Shown: positions 45,758 to 55,566 of the stretch, one piece after another
Layout of the letters: each line of letters begins with the position of its first letter
Numbering within the stretch: the stretch's first letter is position 1
Assembly (NCBI GenBank): GCA_937929935.1
Contig: CALFUL010000010.1
Span: forward strand, 1 to 64,000
Length of the DNA stretch: 64,000 nucleotides
Reading direction: 5' to 3'
From: an uncultured Flavobacteriaceae bacterium
GTDB taxonomy: Bacteria > Bacteroidota > Bacteroidia > Flavobacteriales > Flavobacteriaceae
The notes under the pieces: model-generated
What the model saw: only the letters and a program-made list of their open reading frames with translations
What the model was told of the DNA's origin: nothing
Database searches by the model: none
Position numbers and translations under genes: made by a program

Positions 45758-47728
45758 ATGAATTCTACATTTTTAAAAATTAGAAAGATTAGTGTCGTCC
45801 AAAATTCAATACAACCTTGCAATAAAAGACTAAAAAATAGGATGTCTTTTGGCATGTTGCTTCCGTTTTTTCTTTTAATGTGCAGTTCATTGGGTTTTGC
45901 TCAAACCAAAGTTTCTGATCTTTTTTCGGATAATATGGTGGTTCAAAGAGAACAACCCATTAAAGTTTGGGGTTGGTCAGATGATGGAACAAGCATAAGT
46001 GTTCAATTTGCAGGAAATAGCGCAACCACCACCACCCAAAACGGAAAATGGGAAGTTTCGTTGCCTGCTCTAGATGCTGGCGGACCCTATTCAATGACTA
46101 TTCAAGCTGAAACTGCCATTACCATTGATAATATTCTGGTTGGCGATGTTTGGGTGGCAGGCGGACAATCAAATATGGAATGGATTCTGAAAAATACTGA
46201 CAACGCAGCGGCAGAAATTGCGGCAGCGAATTATCCTCAAATTCGGTTTTTTAAAATTCCGCCAACTGTATCGCATGTTGAATTCGAACAAGTGCCTGGT
46301 GGTGCGTGGCGAGAAGCAAATCCTTTAAACGCAATTGTTTATTCTGCCGTTGGGTGGTATTTCGCCAAAAACAACCACTTAGAAAAAGGTGTTCCTGTAG
46401 GTATCATAGACAGTAATAACGGCGGGTCGCCAGCAGAAGCTTGGATGTCATTAGATGCCGTAGCTACGGTGCCTAGTTATGCTGCAGACGTTGCCAATGT
46501 AGTAGATCCAGAAAAAGATTGGGGTGCTATTTTAGAACAAAATGAATTGAATGATGTTTTACGGTTTGAAATAGCAGCTGATGTTGATGCAGCTATAGCC
46601 ACAGAGGCCCATTTAATTGATTTTGATGATAGTGATTGGCAGTGTGTTGAAATACCTAATGTAGATTATATTGTTGATGTTGTTTGGTTGCGTAAATCAA
46701 TACTTTTAAATGGTACAGAGCAGACTATTAAACTCAATGTGGGTAAAATGGAAACAAGAGGCCAGATATTTTTCAATGAAGAACCCATTTATAATAAGAC
46801 AACTACCGGTGTTGACATATTAACAATACCCGCTGAATTAATCAAGAAAGGTAAAAATGTCATAAGTTGTCGCGTTGTAAACCCTTACGGAGGCAGAGCA
46901 TATTTTGGAGACCTTGGTAATATGTATATTGAAATAGACGGAAATGAAATTACTCTTGAAGGTGAATGGAAATATTCAAATACACTTGAAGGCGAAATAC
47001 CTCAAGTGACTACCTATCGTCATATTCCGTCATTTTTATATAATAGTATGATTAAACCTATAACTAATTTTAATGTGAGAGGTGTACTATGGTATCAAGG
47101 CGAATCGAATGCTTTTCGTTCTGATGAGTATCAGCAGCTCTTTGCAACCTTAATTCAAGATTGGAGAAATGGTTGGCAAAATCAGAATATGCCTTTCTTA
47201 TATGTACAATTGCCAAATTATCAAAGTAGAGAAACTGAGCCCAGTGATCATAATTGGGCACGTATCCGCGAAGCGCAAACACAAACACTTGTTCTAGCCA
47301 ATACAGGTATGGCAACCACTATTGATATTGGAGATGCTAATGACATTCATCCAAGAAATAAAAAAGATGTTGGCAACAGGCTTTGGCTTAATGCTAAAGA
47401 AGTTTCTTTTGAAGAGGCTATTGTTGCTTCAGGTCCAATGTACACCAATCATGAGATTATTAATAATACCGTGACCATTTCTTATGAGCACTTAGGAAGT
47501 GGCTTGCAAACCAATGATGGTGCTGCACCTTTTGGTTTCGCAGTGGCTGGAGATGATCAAGTATTTTACTGGGCAACGGCAGAAATTCAGAATGACCAAA
47601 TTATCGTATCTGCTCCTGAAGTGAGTGCTCCTGTAGCCGTTCGCTATGCATGGGCTGTGAACCCTGAAACAAATTTGTATAATGTTGAAGGCTTACCGGC
47701 TGTACCTTTCAGAACTGATGATTGGTAG
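45758..47728 (+). CDS. Exported sialate O-acetylesterase (SASA domain)
   Basis: A 656-residue secreted carbohydrate esterase that removes O-acetyl groups from sialic acid or other glycans. A basic n-region precedes the hydrophobic segment MSFGMLLPFFLLMCSSLGFAQ; a later ATG (45842) would leave the signal without a positive charge, so the longer start is kept. The SGNH-type catalytic Ser lies in VAGGQSNMEW, a second block is GVLWYQGESNA and the Asp/His are in DIGDANDIHPRNK. A jelly-roll insert occupies about 270-400. No other glycan genes are adjacent. Confidence 0.9.
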   Translation: MNSTFLKIRKISVVQNSIQPCNKRLKNRMSFGMLLPFFLLMCSSLGFAQTKVSDLFSDNMVVQREQPIKVWGWSDDGTSISVQFAGNSATTTTQNGKWEVSLPALDAGGPYSMTIQAETAITIDNILVGDVWVAGGQSNMEWILKNTDNAAAEIAAANYPQIRFFKIPPTVSHVEFEQVPGGAWREANPLNAIVYSAVGWYFAKNNHLEKGVPVGIIDSNNGGSPAEAWMSLDAVATVPSYAADVANVVDPEKDWGAILEQNELNDVLRFEIAADVDAAIATEAHLIDFDDSDWQCVEIPNVDYIVDVVWLRKSILLNGTEQTIKLNVGKMETRGQIFFNEEPIYNKTTTGVDILTIPAELIKKGKNVISCRVVNPYGGRAYFGDLGNMYIEIDGNEITLEGEWKYSNTLEGEIPQVTTYRHIPSFLYNSMIKPITNFNVRGVLWYQGESNAFRSDEYQQLFATLIQDWRNGWQNQNMPFLYVQLPNYQSRETEPSDHNWARIREAQTQTLVLANTGMATTIDIGDANDIHPRNKKDVGNRLWLNAKEVSFEEAIVASGPMYTNHEIINNTVTISYEHLGSGLQTNDGAAPFGFAVAGDDQVFYWATAEIQNDQIIVSAPEVSAPVAVRYAWAVNPETNLYNVEGLPAVPFRTDDW

Positions 47729-47856
47729 TTAAACAATACCCTCTCTTTATAATTAATTCATGTAAGTATGTCATCATGTCATGTTTCAGTACTTGGCATA
47801 TTGTTTGTCATTAAGTGATTGAAAATAAAAATGCACTCACTAATAAAATATAAAGA

Positions 47857-49761
47857 ATGAGCAAAATAATAGGAATTGATTTAGGTACTACCAATTCATG
47901 CGTTTCTGTAATGGAAGGTAATGAGCCTGTGGTAATACCTAATGCTGAAGGTAAAAGAACTACACCATCAGTAATCGCTTTTGTTGAAGGAGGCGAGATT
48001 AAAGTAGGAGACCCTGCAAAAAGGCAGGCAGTTACAAACCCTGAGAAAACGGTTTACTCAATTAAACGTTTTATGGGTAATAAATTTTCTGATTGTAAAA
48101 AGGAAGTTGATCGTGTACCTTATAAAGTGGTTAAAGGCGATAATAATACACCACGTGTTGACATTGATGGCCGTTTATACACACCTCAAGAGTTATCGGC
48201 AATGGTGCTTCAAAAAATGAAGAAGACCGCTGAAGATTATTTAGGTCAAGATGTAACAAGAGCCGTGATTACTGTTCCTGCTTATTTTAATGATGCACAA
48301 AGACAAGCAACCAAAGAAGCTGGTGAAATTGCCGGACTTACTGTTGAGCGTATCATTAATGAGCCAACCGCCGCTTCTTTGGCGTACGGTATGGACAAAA
48401 AAGATACGGATCAAAAAATAGTTGTTTTTGATTTTGGTGGGGGTACTCATGATGTTTCTATCTTAGAATTAGGTGATGGTGTTTTTGAAGTACTTTCTAC
48501 AGATGGCGATACGCACCTAGGTGGTGATGATGTTGATCAAAAAATTATTGATTGGTTGGCTGAGGAATTCAAAAAAGATGAAAGTATTGATTTGCGAGAT
48601 GATGCAATGGCATTGCAACGTTTGAGAGAAGCTGCTGAAAAAGCGAAAATTGAATTATCATCTTCAGCGCAAACTGAAATCAATTTACCTTATGTAACAG
48701 CAACAGCATCAGGGCCAAAGCACTTAGTACGTTCTTTAACACGTGCCAAGTTTGAGCAATTAATTGATGATTTAGTAAAACGTACTATAGAGCCTTGTGA
48801 AACAGCAATGAAAGCTGCTGGTTTGTCAAAAAGCGATATTGATGAAATTATTTTAGTAGGTGGTTCTACTAGAATTCCTGCTGTACAAGAAGCCGTTGAA
48901 AAGTTCTTCGGAAAAGCCCCTTCTAAAGGAGTAAATCCTGATGAAGTTGTAGCCGTAGGTGCTGCAATTCAAGGTGGGGTGTTAACTGGAGATGTGAAAG
49001 ATGTATTGTTATTAGATGTAACTCCACTTTCATTAGGTATCGAAACAATGGGTAATGTGTTTACCAAATTAATTGATGCCAATACTACAATACCTACCAA
49101 AAAATCACAAGTTTTTTCTACTGCTGCTGATAATCAGCCTTCAGTTGAGATTCATGTATTACAAGGTGAAAGAGCCATGGCGGCAGATAACAATACCATT
49201 GGTCGTTTTCATTTAGACGGAATTCCTCCGGCGCAAAGAGGAGTGCCTCAAGTTGAAGTTACTTTTGATATTGATGCAAACGGAATTATCAAGGTTTCTG
49301 CAACAGATAAAGCGACTAACAAAACTCAAGATATCAGAATTGAAGCTTCTTCAGGATTAACAGAAGAAGAAATTGCGAAAATGAAAGCAGAAGCAGAAGC
49401 TAATGCCGAAACTGATAAGGTTGCAAAAGAGAAAGCAGATAAGTTGAATGAAGCTGATAGCATGATCTTTCAAACCGAAAAGCAATTGAAGGAATTTGGC
49501 GATAAATTGTCAGAGGATAAGAAAAAGCCTATTGAAGAAGCATTAGTTGAATTAAAAACTGCTTATGAAACAAAAGATTTAGCAGTTATTTCTCCGGCTT
49601 TAGATAAAATCAATGAAGCTTGGAAAGTTGCTTCTGAAGAAATGTATAAGGCTCAAGCAGAAGCTCAACAAGGTGGCGAAGCCCCTGAAGGAGAGGCAAC
49701 AGCTGATTCTGGAGAAGAAGGTGATAACGTAGAAGACGTAGACTTCGAAGAAGTCAAGTAG
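47857..49761 (+). CDS. dnaK: Chaperone DnaK (Hsp70)
   Basis: A 634-residue ATP-dependent chaperone. The ATPase domain starts [21 protein letters not shown], with [15 protein letters not shown] and [11 protein letters not shown] as ATP-site blocks; the substrate domain is at about 390-540 ([17 protein letters not shown]) and the lid ends in an acidic tail ([15 protein letters not shown]). dnaJ and grpE are not adjacent. The upstream 128 bp contain three TGTCAT motifs (47769, 47777, 47806) but no CIRCE element. The last 22 bp including most of the stop codon are duplicated just downstream. Confidence 0.98.
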   Translation: MSKIIGIDLGTTNSCVSVMEGNEPVVIPNAEGKRTTPSVIAFVEGGEIKVGDPAKRQAVTNPEKTVYSIKRFMGNKFSDCKKEVDRVPYKVVKGDNNTPRVDIDGRLYTPQELSAMVLQKMKKTAEDYLGQDVTRAVITVPAYFNDAQRQATKEAGEIAGLTVERIINEPTAASLAYGMDKKDTDQKIVVFDFGGGTHDVSILELGDGVFEVLSTDGDTHLGGDDVDQKIIDWLAEEFKKDESIDLRDDAMALQRLREAAEKAKIELSSSAQTEINLPYVTATASGPKHLVRSLTRAKFEQLIDDLVKRTIEPCETAMKAAGLSKSDIDEIILVGGSTRIPAVQEAVEKFFGKAPSKGVNPDEVVAVGAAIQGGVLTGDVKDVLLLDVTPLSLGIETMGNVFTKLIDANTTIPTKKSQVFSTAADNQPSVEIHVLQGERAMAADNNTIGRFHLDGIPPAQRGVPQVEVTFDIDANGIIKVSATDKATNKTQDIRIEASSGLTEEEIAKMKAEAEANAETDKVAKEKADKLNEADSMIFQTEKQLKEFGDKLSEDKKKPIEEALVELKTAYETKDLAVISPALDKINEAWKVASEEMYKAQAEAQQGGEAPEGEATADSGEEGDNVEDVDFEEVK

Positions 49762-49807
49762 CCTGTCCTGAGCGCAGACGAAGGGTAGACTTCGAAAAAG
49801 TCAAGTA
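49739..49807. repeat. Duplicated dnaK 3' end flanking a 25-bp insert
   Basis: A 22-bp segment at 49739-49760 (end of dnaK, through the TA of its TAG stop) recurs at 49786-49807 with one mismatch. Between them lies a 25-bp insert (49761-49785) containing CCTGTCCTGAGCGCAGACGA, like a short dispersed intergenic element I recall from many bacterial genomes. The arrangement looks like a mini-insertion with a target duplication. The second copy reads VDFEKVK then TAA, in another frame. Confidence 0.8.
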
Positions 49808-49825
49808 ACAGTCTAGTTATAAATG

Positions 49826-49861
49826 AAAAACCGCTTAGCAATTTGCTAAGCGGTTTTTTTT
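49826..49861 (+). terminator. Intrinsic terminator of dnaK
   Basis: The stem CCGCTTAGCA / TGCTAAGCGG (49831-49840 with 49844-49853) with a 3-nt loop is followed by eight T. It lies 70 bp past the dnaK stop, after the duplicated segment. Confidence 0.92.
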
Positions 49862-50007
49862 ATTTCTTAACCATCATTGTTTTTAAGTAGTAATCAATAG
49901 ATATTATAATTAAAATGATTCGTCAGCATGGCGGTCAAAATAAATAACCACAACATTTTGGCATTTCTTTTGTTTACAATTAGTCGATGATCTTTTAATT
50001 TTGATTA

Positions 50008-50937
50008 ATGAAAAATAAGTTCTATTTCATATTCACTCTTTTTTTCTTTTTTTCGTCCTATTCTTTTTATGCCCAAGAGATAAAAATTTTCAAAGTCAAA
50101 GATTTTGACTTAAAGGGTAATGTTGAATCGTGTAATGTACTTGCCAAGTATGGCAAGGAAGAGTATAATTTTAATGCTTCTGGTTTTTTAACTAAATCAG
50201 TTACCCGTTATAGTGATACAGATTATGATGTTTCTTATTACAAATACAGTAGCAATTTTTTAATTGAAAAGAGGGTTGAGAATTTTCGTGATAAAGAGTT
50301 TGATGAAAAGACTTCTATGGCTTATTTGTACAAAGTTGACTCTACAAAGAATCTGAAGATTATAGAACAAATAGTTTCTTACAACAAAGAGTTGATTGAT
50401 TTATATGAGTATCACTTTGATGCTGAAAATAAACTGGTTAAGATATTAAGAAGCAATCATGAAGGTAATGATGAAACTATAGTGGTTCATTCAACTGTTA
50501 AAGATGGTGTAAAAACCAGCTACAGTACTAATGGCACGATGACAAAAGAGCTAGAAGTTATTTTTGAAAAAGTGAATGATTCTGCGACAGAAAAAGTAGT
50601 AACCACAAAATCTTTTCTTAATAAATTACCCCACCAAGCCGTTACTGAAAGATTCAACAAGAAAGGAAAATTATTGTCAAGTAAAACCTATGAATTACAC
50701 CCAATTTTAGAAGAACTTCGAGAAAATGAGGTGGTAACTTATGGTTTTGATGAACTAGGAGTTTTAACCAGAGCTGAAACAAAAAGAGGTAAATCTATCG
50801 ATATCAAAAATTATATTTATCAATTTGATCCTCAGGGTAATTGGGTTAAAGAAATTATTAGTCCGGATAATACCTATACTACTCGAAAAATTAAGTATTA
50901 TCCTACTAAAGAAATGCTTGAAGAGAATTTTGATTAG
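50008..50937 (+). CDS. Secreted protein with YD/RHS-like repeats
   Basis: A 309-residue exported protein with signal MKNKFYFIFTLFFFFSSYSFYAQ. The mature part contains repeated short beta units with Tyr, Asn and Gly (YNFNASGFLTKSVTRYSDTDYD, YHFDAENKLVKILRSN, YQFDPQGNWVKEI) that resemble YD repeats as found in RHS or wall-associated proteins. No toxin domain is present. A promoter-like TTG (49970) and TAATTTTG (49996-50003) lie upstream. The gene overlaps the converging GNAT gene by 4 bp. Confidence 0.7.
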   Translation: MKNKFYFIFTLFFFFSSYSFYAQEIKIFKVKDFDLKGNVESCNVLAKYGKEEYNFNASGFLTKSVTRYSDTDYDVSYYKYSSNFLIEKRVENFRDKEFDEKTSMAYLYKVDSTKNLKIIEQIVSYNKELIDLYEYHFDAENKLVKILRSNHEGNDETIVVHSTVKDGVKTSYSTNGTMTKELEVIFEKVNDSATEKVVTTKSFLNKLPHQAVTERFNKKGKLLSSKTYELHPILEELRENEVVTYGFDELGVLTRAETKRGKSIDIKNYIYQFDPQGNWVKEIISPDNTYTTRKIKYYPTKEMLEENFD

Positions 50938-51488
50938 CTAAGTAATTCTTGATACTCTTTATTTGTTAAACGATATTGGATTAGGTTTACAAAAACCCCG
51001 TCTTTGATGTCATGATCTTTCATTTCAGCCTCTTTAATCATTTTGCTTTTCTCGAGTACTTTTCCTGAAGCTGTATTGATATCAATGTATACGGCCATAA
51101 TTTTATTTAAATTCAACACTTCAAAACCGAATTTTAAAACTTCTGTAACGGCCTCGGTCGTGAGGCCTTTGTTCCAAAAAGGTTCAGCCAACCAATATCC
51201 TAATTCAGCTCTATGATGTTCAACATTTACGGTTAACCCAATACCACCAATAAATTGATTTGTATTCTTATCACGCATGGCAAAAACGAATTGATTTTTT
51301 TCTTCAAATCCTTTATTGGCAATAGTGATCCATGTTAAGGCATCTTTCTCATAATATGGGTAGGGTAGTGTGCGGGTAAAATCCGATTTTTTTTTATTAT
51401 TCGCATATTTAGCAATAACAGCAGCATCACTTTCTCTTAAACTGTCTATAAAGAGCCTGCTGGTTTCTAATTTTGGAAAATTAATCAT
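50934..51488 (-). CDS. GNAT N-acetyltransferase, RimJ/RimL-like
   Basis: A 184-residue cytosolic acetyltransferase. It has the typical RimJ/RimL-type opening (FPKLETSRLFIDSLRESDAAVIAKYANN), the core LGYWLAEPFWNKGLTTEAVTEVLKFGFEVLNLNKIMAVY (acetyl-CoA binding loop within WNKGLTTEA) and the NTASGKVLEKSKM motif. The substrate may be a ribosomal protein, an antibiotic or a metabolite; the sequence does not tell. It is 2 bp downstream of the alpha/beta hydrolase gene. Confidence 0.9.
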   Translation of the reverse strand: MINFPKLETSRLFIDSLRESDAAVIAKYANNKKKSDFTRTLPYPYYEKDALTWITIANKGFEEKNQFVFAMRDKNTNQFIGGIGLTVNVEHHRAELGYWLAEPFWNKGLTTEAVTEVLKFGFEVLNLNKIMAVYIDINTASGKVLEKSKMIKEAEMKDHDIKDGVFVNLIQYRLTNKEYQELLS

Positions 51489-51490
51489 GG

Positions 51491-52135
51491 CTATTCAAAC
51501 TGGTTTAAAAGAGCTTTTTTGATTTCATGTTTGCCTTGAAAGACTATTTGTTTTGCTCGCCCTTCAAATAATTCTTCTATTCGTACTGATTCATTTTTTA
51601 ATAAGGCTGAGGTAATAAACTCGTCTTTGTCACCAACTAAAAAAGTGATCTGAGTTTGATTTTCATTTAAAAAGCTAAAGTCTGAAGTTTTTAGTTCGTG
51701 CGGCACTGCGCCTGAGTGTAAGATTAAATGTTTGCATTTTAATTTTCGCTTGACAACCCAACGTGTGGCAATTGAAACGCCTTGAGAATACCCAAAGATA
51801 ATTAAATTAAGATTTTGAGGTAATTTTTCGGCCTCCAATACAGCATCTAAATAGGCTAGAACGTTTTGTGTTTCTGTAGCTGTTTTTTCTTTTGTTAACC
51901 AACTAGCGCCTACATACTTATATTCATTTTTTAAATAATATTTAGAAGGTGCTTGCGGGGCAATTAAGTAATTTTCTTCAGCATCAAGTTGATCAAAATA
52001 TTTTATAAAATATCTGCTTAGATACCCAATACCGTGTAAAACAATCCATGCATTTTTAGTTTTATTGCTAAGCTTATTTAGCGTTTCGTAGCTGTTATTT
52101 GTTGTGTAAGTAACACTTTTTTCTTGATGATTCAT
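51491..52135 (-). CDS. Alpha/beta hydrolase (phospholipase/carboxylesterase-like)
   Basis: A 214-residue cytosolic serine hydrolase. The nucleophile elbow GYSQG lies in LIIFGYSQGVSIATRW (about residues 113-128), an Asp follows in FLVGDKDEFIT and a His in VFQGKHEI, completing the triad. An HGIGYLSRYF block near residue 34 forms the oxyanion region. The small size fits the YpfH/carboxylesterase group. Substrate unknown. It is divergent from the men genes with a short shared intergenic region. Confidence 0.88.
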   Translation of the reverse strand: MNHQEKSVTYTTNNSYETLNKLSNKTKNAWIVLHGIGYLSRYFIKYFDQLDAEENYLIAPQAPSKYYLKNEYKYVGASWLTKEKTATETQNVLAYLDAVLEAEKLPQNLNLIIFGYSQGVSIATRWVVKRKLKCKHLILHSGAVPHELKTSDFSFLNENQTQITFLVGDKDEFITSALLKNESVRIEELFEGRAKQIVFQGKHEIKKALLNQFE

Positions 52136-52205
52136 AGACTAATAATCTATGCCAAAGTAATGCAATTTATTGTACGCATATTGCTTAATTTTACAAAAAG
52201 TTATC

Positions 52206-52628
52206 ATGAACGAGTATAAAGAAAAGATATTAAAAATTTGTAATGAGTCATCGAAAAATACCATGATGGAAACCTTACAAATAGAATATACTGATGTTGG
52301 AGAAAACTACTTGGTAGGTAAGATGCCTGTAACATCAAAAGTATATCAACCTGACGGAGTCTTACATGGCGGTGCTATGGTAGCTTTAGCAGAGAGCGTA
52401 GGTAGTACTGCAGCTCACATATTTTTAGATGCTCAAAAAATGTTTGTTCGAGGTGTTGAAATTGCCGCTAACCATGTGAAGAGTGTTAAAGACGGCGATG
52501 TTTTTGCCAAGGCCATTATTTTACATAAAGGCCGTACCACCCAATTATGGGATATTAAAATTACTGATGCTGATGGTAATTTGGTTTCAGTATGTAAATT
52601 AACTACAATCGCTTTACCCAGAAAGTAG
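52206..52628 (+). CDS. menI: 1,4-Dihydroxy-2-naphthoyl-CoA thioesterase (hotdog)
   Basis: A 140-residue hotdog-fold thioesterase of the PaaI/MenI type. Conserved region: GVLHGGAMVALAESVGSTAA (about residues 48-67), with the His-Gly-Gly and Glu typical of the DHNA-CoA hydrolase group. Its stop is immediately followed by the menF start, which supports a role in menaquinone synthesis. The frame opens 12 codons earlier, but the ATG at 52206 (MNEYKEKILKI) fits the family. As a member of the broader PaaI group it could act on other acyl-CoAs. Confidence 0.82.
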   Translation: MNEYKEKILKICNESSKNTMMETLQIEYTDVGENYLVGKMPVTSKVYQPDGVLHGGAMVALAESVGSTAAHIFLDAQKMFVRGVEIAANHVKSVKDGDVFAKAIILHKGRTTQLWDIKITDADGNLVSVCKLTTIALPRK

Positions 52629-53732
52629 ATGTTTGAAGATCTAATTAGACAAATAGAAGAACATCAAAATCAAAACCTTCCTTTTGTATTATATCGAAAG
52701 CCAAAAACATTAGTAGTAAACGCAATACTTCAAAAAGATGATGAGGTCAATTATTTAAAGGACTTTAATACTACGGGCTTCATTTTTGCGCCTTTTGATT
52801 CAAAAAAAGAGATTGTATTAACACCCTTAGACCATTTTATTTCTGCTGAATATCAAGCACAAGCTTTTCATAAGCATCATGACATAACAGATGTATCTCA
52901 AGAATTTCAAAAGGCAGAACATCAAAGTTTAATTGAAAAAGGAGTTGCGAAAATAAAAAAAGATAGTCTTGAAAAAGTAGTACTTTCAAGAAGGCTTCAG
53001 GTTAGCTGTAAGCATCAACCATTAGCTATTTTCAAGCGTTTACTCATGAACTATGAAAACGCCTTCGTTTATCTCTGGCACCACCCTAAAATTGGTACCT
53101 GGTTAGGGGCCACTCCTGAAATTTTATTACATCTTGAAAACAATCATCTCACTACCATGTCTTTAGCAGGCACACAGAAATATGAAGGAAATGCCAAACC
53201 CGACTGGCAGACTAAAGAAATTAACGAACAAGAATTAGTAACCTCTTTTATTAAGAAGGCACTAGAAGGTAAGGTAGAAAATCTAAAAATATTTGAACGC
53301 GAAACTATAAAGGCGGGCCAGCTTTTACACTTAAGAACAAAGTTCAGCGGAATATTACAACATAATCAATTGAATGCTTTGGTTGATGCGTTGCATCCTA
53401 CACCTGCGGTCTGTGGTTACCCAAGAGACGTTGCCAAAGAATTTATCCTAAAAAATGAAAGGTACAACCGTGAATTTTACACGGGATACTTGGGTGAATT
53501 GAATTTTAAAAATGAAATTAAAAGAACATCCCGAAGAAAAAACACAGAAAATAGTGTGTATAAAGCTTTGAAAACGTCAACCAACTTATTTGTGAACTTA
53601 CGCTGTATGCAGTGGCAAGGGCATTCTGCCTTAGTTTATGTTGGTGGCGGTCTCACTAAAGGTTCAGATTCAGAAAAAGAATGGCAAGAAACAGTGGCCA
53701 AAACTAAAACCATGCTACAAGTATTGGGTTAA
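52629..53732 (+). CDS. menF: Isochorismate synthase
   Basis: Converts chorismate to isochorismate, the branch point to menaquinone. 367 residues of the chorismate-binding fold; key blocks are VVLSRRLQV, FVYLWHHPKIGTWLGATPEILL, TMSLAGTQKY, LHPTPAVCGYPRDVAKEFI and FYTGYLGEL. The N-terminus is shorter than in E. coli MenF, as is usual in Bacteroidota. Salicylate- or enterobactin-type isochorismate synthases are excluded by the context: menI lies directly before it and menD follows 42 bp after. Confidence 0.94.
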   Translation: MFEDLIRQIEEHQNQNLPFVLYRKPKTLVVNAILQKDDEVNYLKDFNTTGFIFAPFDSKKEIVLTPLDHFISAEYQAQAFHKHHDITDVSQEFQKAEHQSLIEKGVAKIKKDSLEKVVLSRRLQVSCKHQPLAIFKRLLMNYENAFVYLWHHPKIGTWLGATPEILLHLENNHLTTMSLAGTQKYEGNAKPDWQTKEINEQELVTSFIKKALEGKVENLKIFERETIKAGQLLHLRTKFSGILQHNQLNALVDALHPTPAVCGYPRDVAKEFILKNERYNREFYTGYLGELNFKNEIKRTSRRKNTENSVYKALKTSTNLFVNLRCMQWQGHSALVYVGGGLTKGSDSEKEWQETVAKTKTMLQVLG

Positions 53733-53755
53733 GAGTTCTTTGAGTTGTATTTTTG
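53724..53755 (+). promoter_or_regulatory. Internal promoter for menD
   Basis: TTG at 53724-53726, 21-bp spacer, TATTTTTG at 53748-53755. It fits the Bacteroidota consensus, overlaps the last codons of menF and would place a start about 12 bp before the menD ATG. Confidence 0.6.
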
Positions 53756-53774
53756 TATACGTTAAATAACTTTA

Positions 53775-55526
53775 ATGAAACACTCGAGTATACCCGCTGC
53801 ACAGTTAGTAGTTCAACACTGCCAAGCCAAAGGTATCTCGAATATTGTAATCTCTCCGGGATCCAGAAATGCTCCTTTAATTTTAGGGTTTACTGAAAAT
53901 TCATTTTTTAGGTGTTACAGTATTGTTGATGAGCGCGCTGCTGCTTTTTTTGCATTGGGTATGGCACAGCAATTACAACAGCCGGTAGCTGTGGTTTGTT
54001 CATCTGGTAGTGCGCTATTAAATTATTACCCAGCCATTGCTGAGGCATTTTACAGTCATATTCAACTCGTAGCAATTTCTGCAGATCGACCTTCATATAA
54101 AATTGATGTGGGTGATGGACAAACCATACGTCAAGATGATGTTTTTCAAAGACATATTGGGTATTCAGCTAATTTAAAACAAGACGTAATTCACGCTACA
54201 TATAGCATAGAAAAATATGCTCCTGAATTAATTACGCATGATACTATTGAAAAAACTCAAGAAGCGATTGAAAAGCACAACAATAATGAATTAAATAAAA
54301 GTTTAGATACAGTTATTATCAAAAGGTTACCTATACACATTAATGTGCCTTTTGAAGAACCGCTTTACAACACCATGCTAAAACCATCAATTCAGGCAGT
54401 GGTAAAACTAACATCTAATAAAATAGCAACCCATCATGATTTAAAGGATTTTGCTAAGGAGTGGAATGCTTCAAAACGAAAAATGGTTTTAGTTGGGGTT
54501 AACCAGCCCAATAGTATTGAGCAACAATATTTAGACAGGCTTGGCGAAGACCCATCAGTGTTGGTATTTACAGAGTCGACTTCGAATTTACATCATCCAA
54601 ATTTTTTTCCGAGTATTGATAGTATCATTGCACCTATTGAAAAGTCAAAGCATAAAGCAAGTCTATTTAAGAAATTACAACCTGAAGTATTACTAACTTT
54701 TGGAGGGTTAATTGTTTCAAAAAAAATTAAATCCTTTTTAAGAGAATTTAAACCGCAAAAACATTGGCATGTTGATGCTTTAAATGCGAATGATACCTTT
54801 TTCGCTCTGAATAAACATTTTAAAATTGAAGTACAGTATTTCTTGTCTTCTTTTATGCCGCTTACTAAGAAGGTTGCGAGTGAATATTTTAACACTTGGA
54901 ATACCGTTAAAAAGCAGTACGAGCAAAAAAGAGAGGAATATTTAAAACAAATTCCGTTTTCTGATTTTGCAGCCTTTGACAGTATATGTCAACATATACC
55001 ACCTAAATGTCATGTACAATTGGCGAACAGTTCAACAGTTAGGTACATGCAATTGTTTGATATGAATATTCAAACAACAGTTTTTTGTAATCGCGGTACT
55101 AGTGGTATTGATGGCAGTACATCAACAGCCGTAGGAGCATCTTTGGCAAACAAAAACCCTACCCTGTTAATAACCGGCGATCTTAGTTTCTTATATGACA
55201 GTAATGGACTTTGGAATAAATACCTTAAATCAGATTTTAAGATTATTCTTATAAACAATGAAGGAGGTGGAATTTTTAGAATACTACCCGGAAAAGAAGA
55301 TACTGTTAATTTTGAAACTTATTTTGAAACTACACAGCAGTATGATGTATCGCACCTTTGTAACATGTATGGGTTAAAATATTTACTGGTAAATAATAAG
55401 AAAGATTTAGAAAATAAATTACCAAATTTTTTTGCAAATAAAACTCAACCTAGCCTTTTAGAAGTACGTACTCCGAGAATAATAAACAATAAAATTTTGA
55501 TGAGTTATTTCGATTTTATATCTTAG
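53775..55526 (+). CDS. menD: 2-Succinyl-5-enolpyruvyl-6-hydroxy-3-cyclohexene-1-carboxylate synthase
   Basis: A thiamine-diphosphate enzyme joining isochorismate and 2-oxoglutarate in menaquinone synthesis. 583 residues. Signatures: NIVISPGSRNAPLILGFTE at the N-terminus, DERAAAFFALGMA (with the cofactor Glu), CSSGSALLNYYPAIAEA, SADRP, and the ThDP/Mg region ITGDLSFLYDSNGLWNKYL then IILINNEGGGIF. Length and order match MenD. It follows menF and precedes a DUF2853 gene after 40 bp. Confidence 0.96.
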   Translation: MKHSSIPAAQLVVQHCQAKGISNIVISPGSRNAPLILGFTENSFFRCYSIVDERAAAFFALGMAQQLQQPVAVVCSSGSALLNYYPAIAEAFYSHIQLVAISADRPSYKIDVGDGQTIRQDDVFQRHIGYSANLKQDVIHATYSIEKYAPELITHDTIEKTQEAIEKHNNNELNKSLDTVIIKRLPIHINVPFEEPLYNTMLKPSIQAVVKLTSNKIATHHDLKDFAKEWNASKRKMVLVGVNQPNSIEQQYLDRLGEDPSVLVFTESTSNLHHPNFFPSIDSIIAPIEKSKHKASLFKKLQPEVLLTFGGLIVSKKIKSFLREFKPQKHWHVDALNANDTFFALNKHFKIEVQYFLSSFMPLTKKVASEYFNTWNTVKKQYEQKREEYLKQIPFSDFAAFDSICQHIPPKCHVQLANSSTVRYMQLFDMNIQTTVFCNRGTSGIDGSTSTAVGASLANKNPTLLITGDLSFLYDSNGLWNKYLKSDFKIILINNEGGGIFRILPGKEDTVNFETYFETTQQYDVSHLCNMYGLKYLLVNNKKDLENKLPNFFANKTQPSLLEVRTPRIINNKILMSYFDFIS

Positions 55527-55566
55527 GGTATTATTATTAATTTATTAAAATAAGACACTAACTATT

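Noticed and set aside
47729..47856. CIRCE (HrcA) element upstream of dnaK
   Set aside because: Only a GCACTC half-site is present; the inverted partner is missing.
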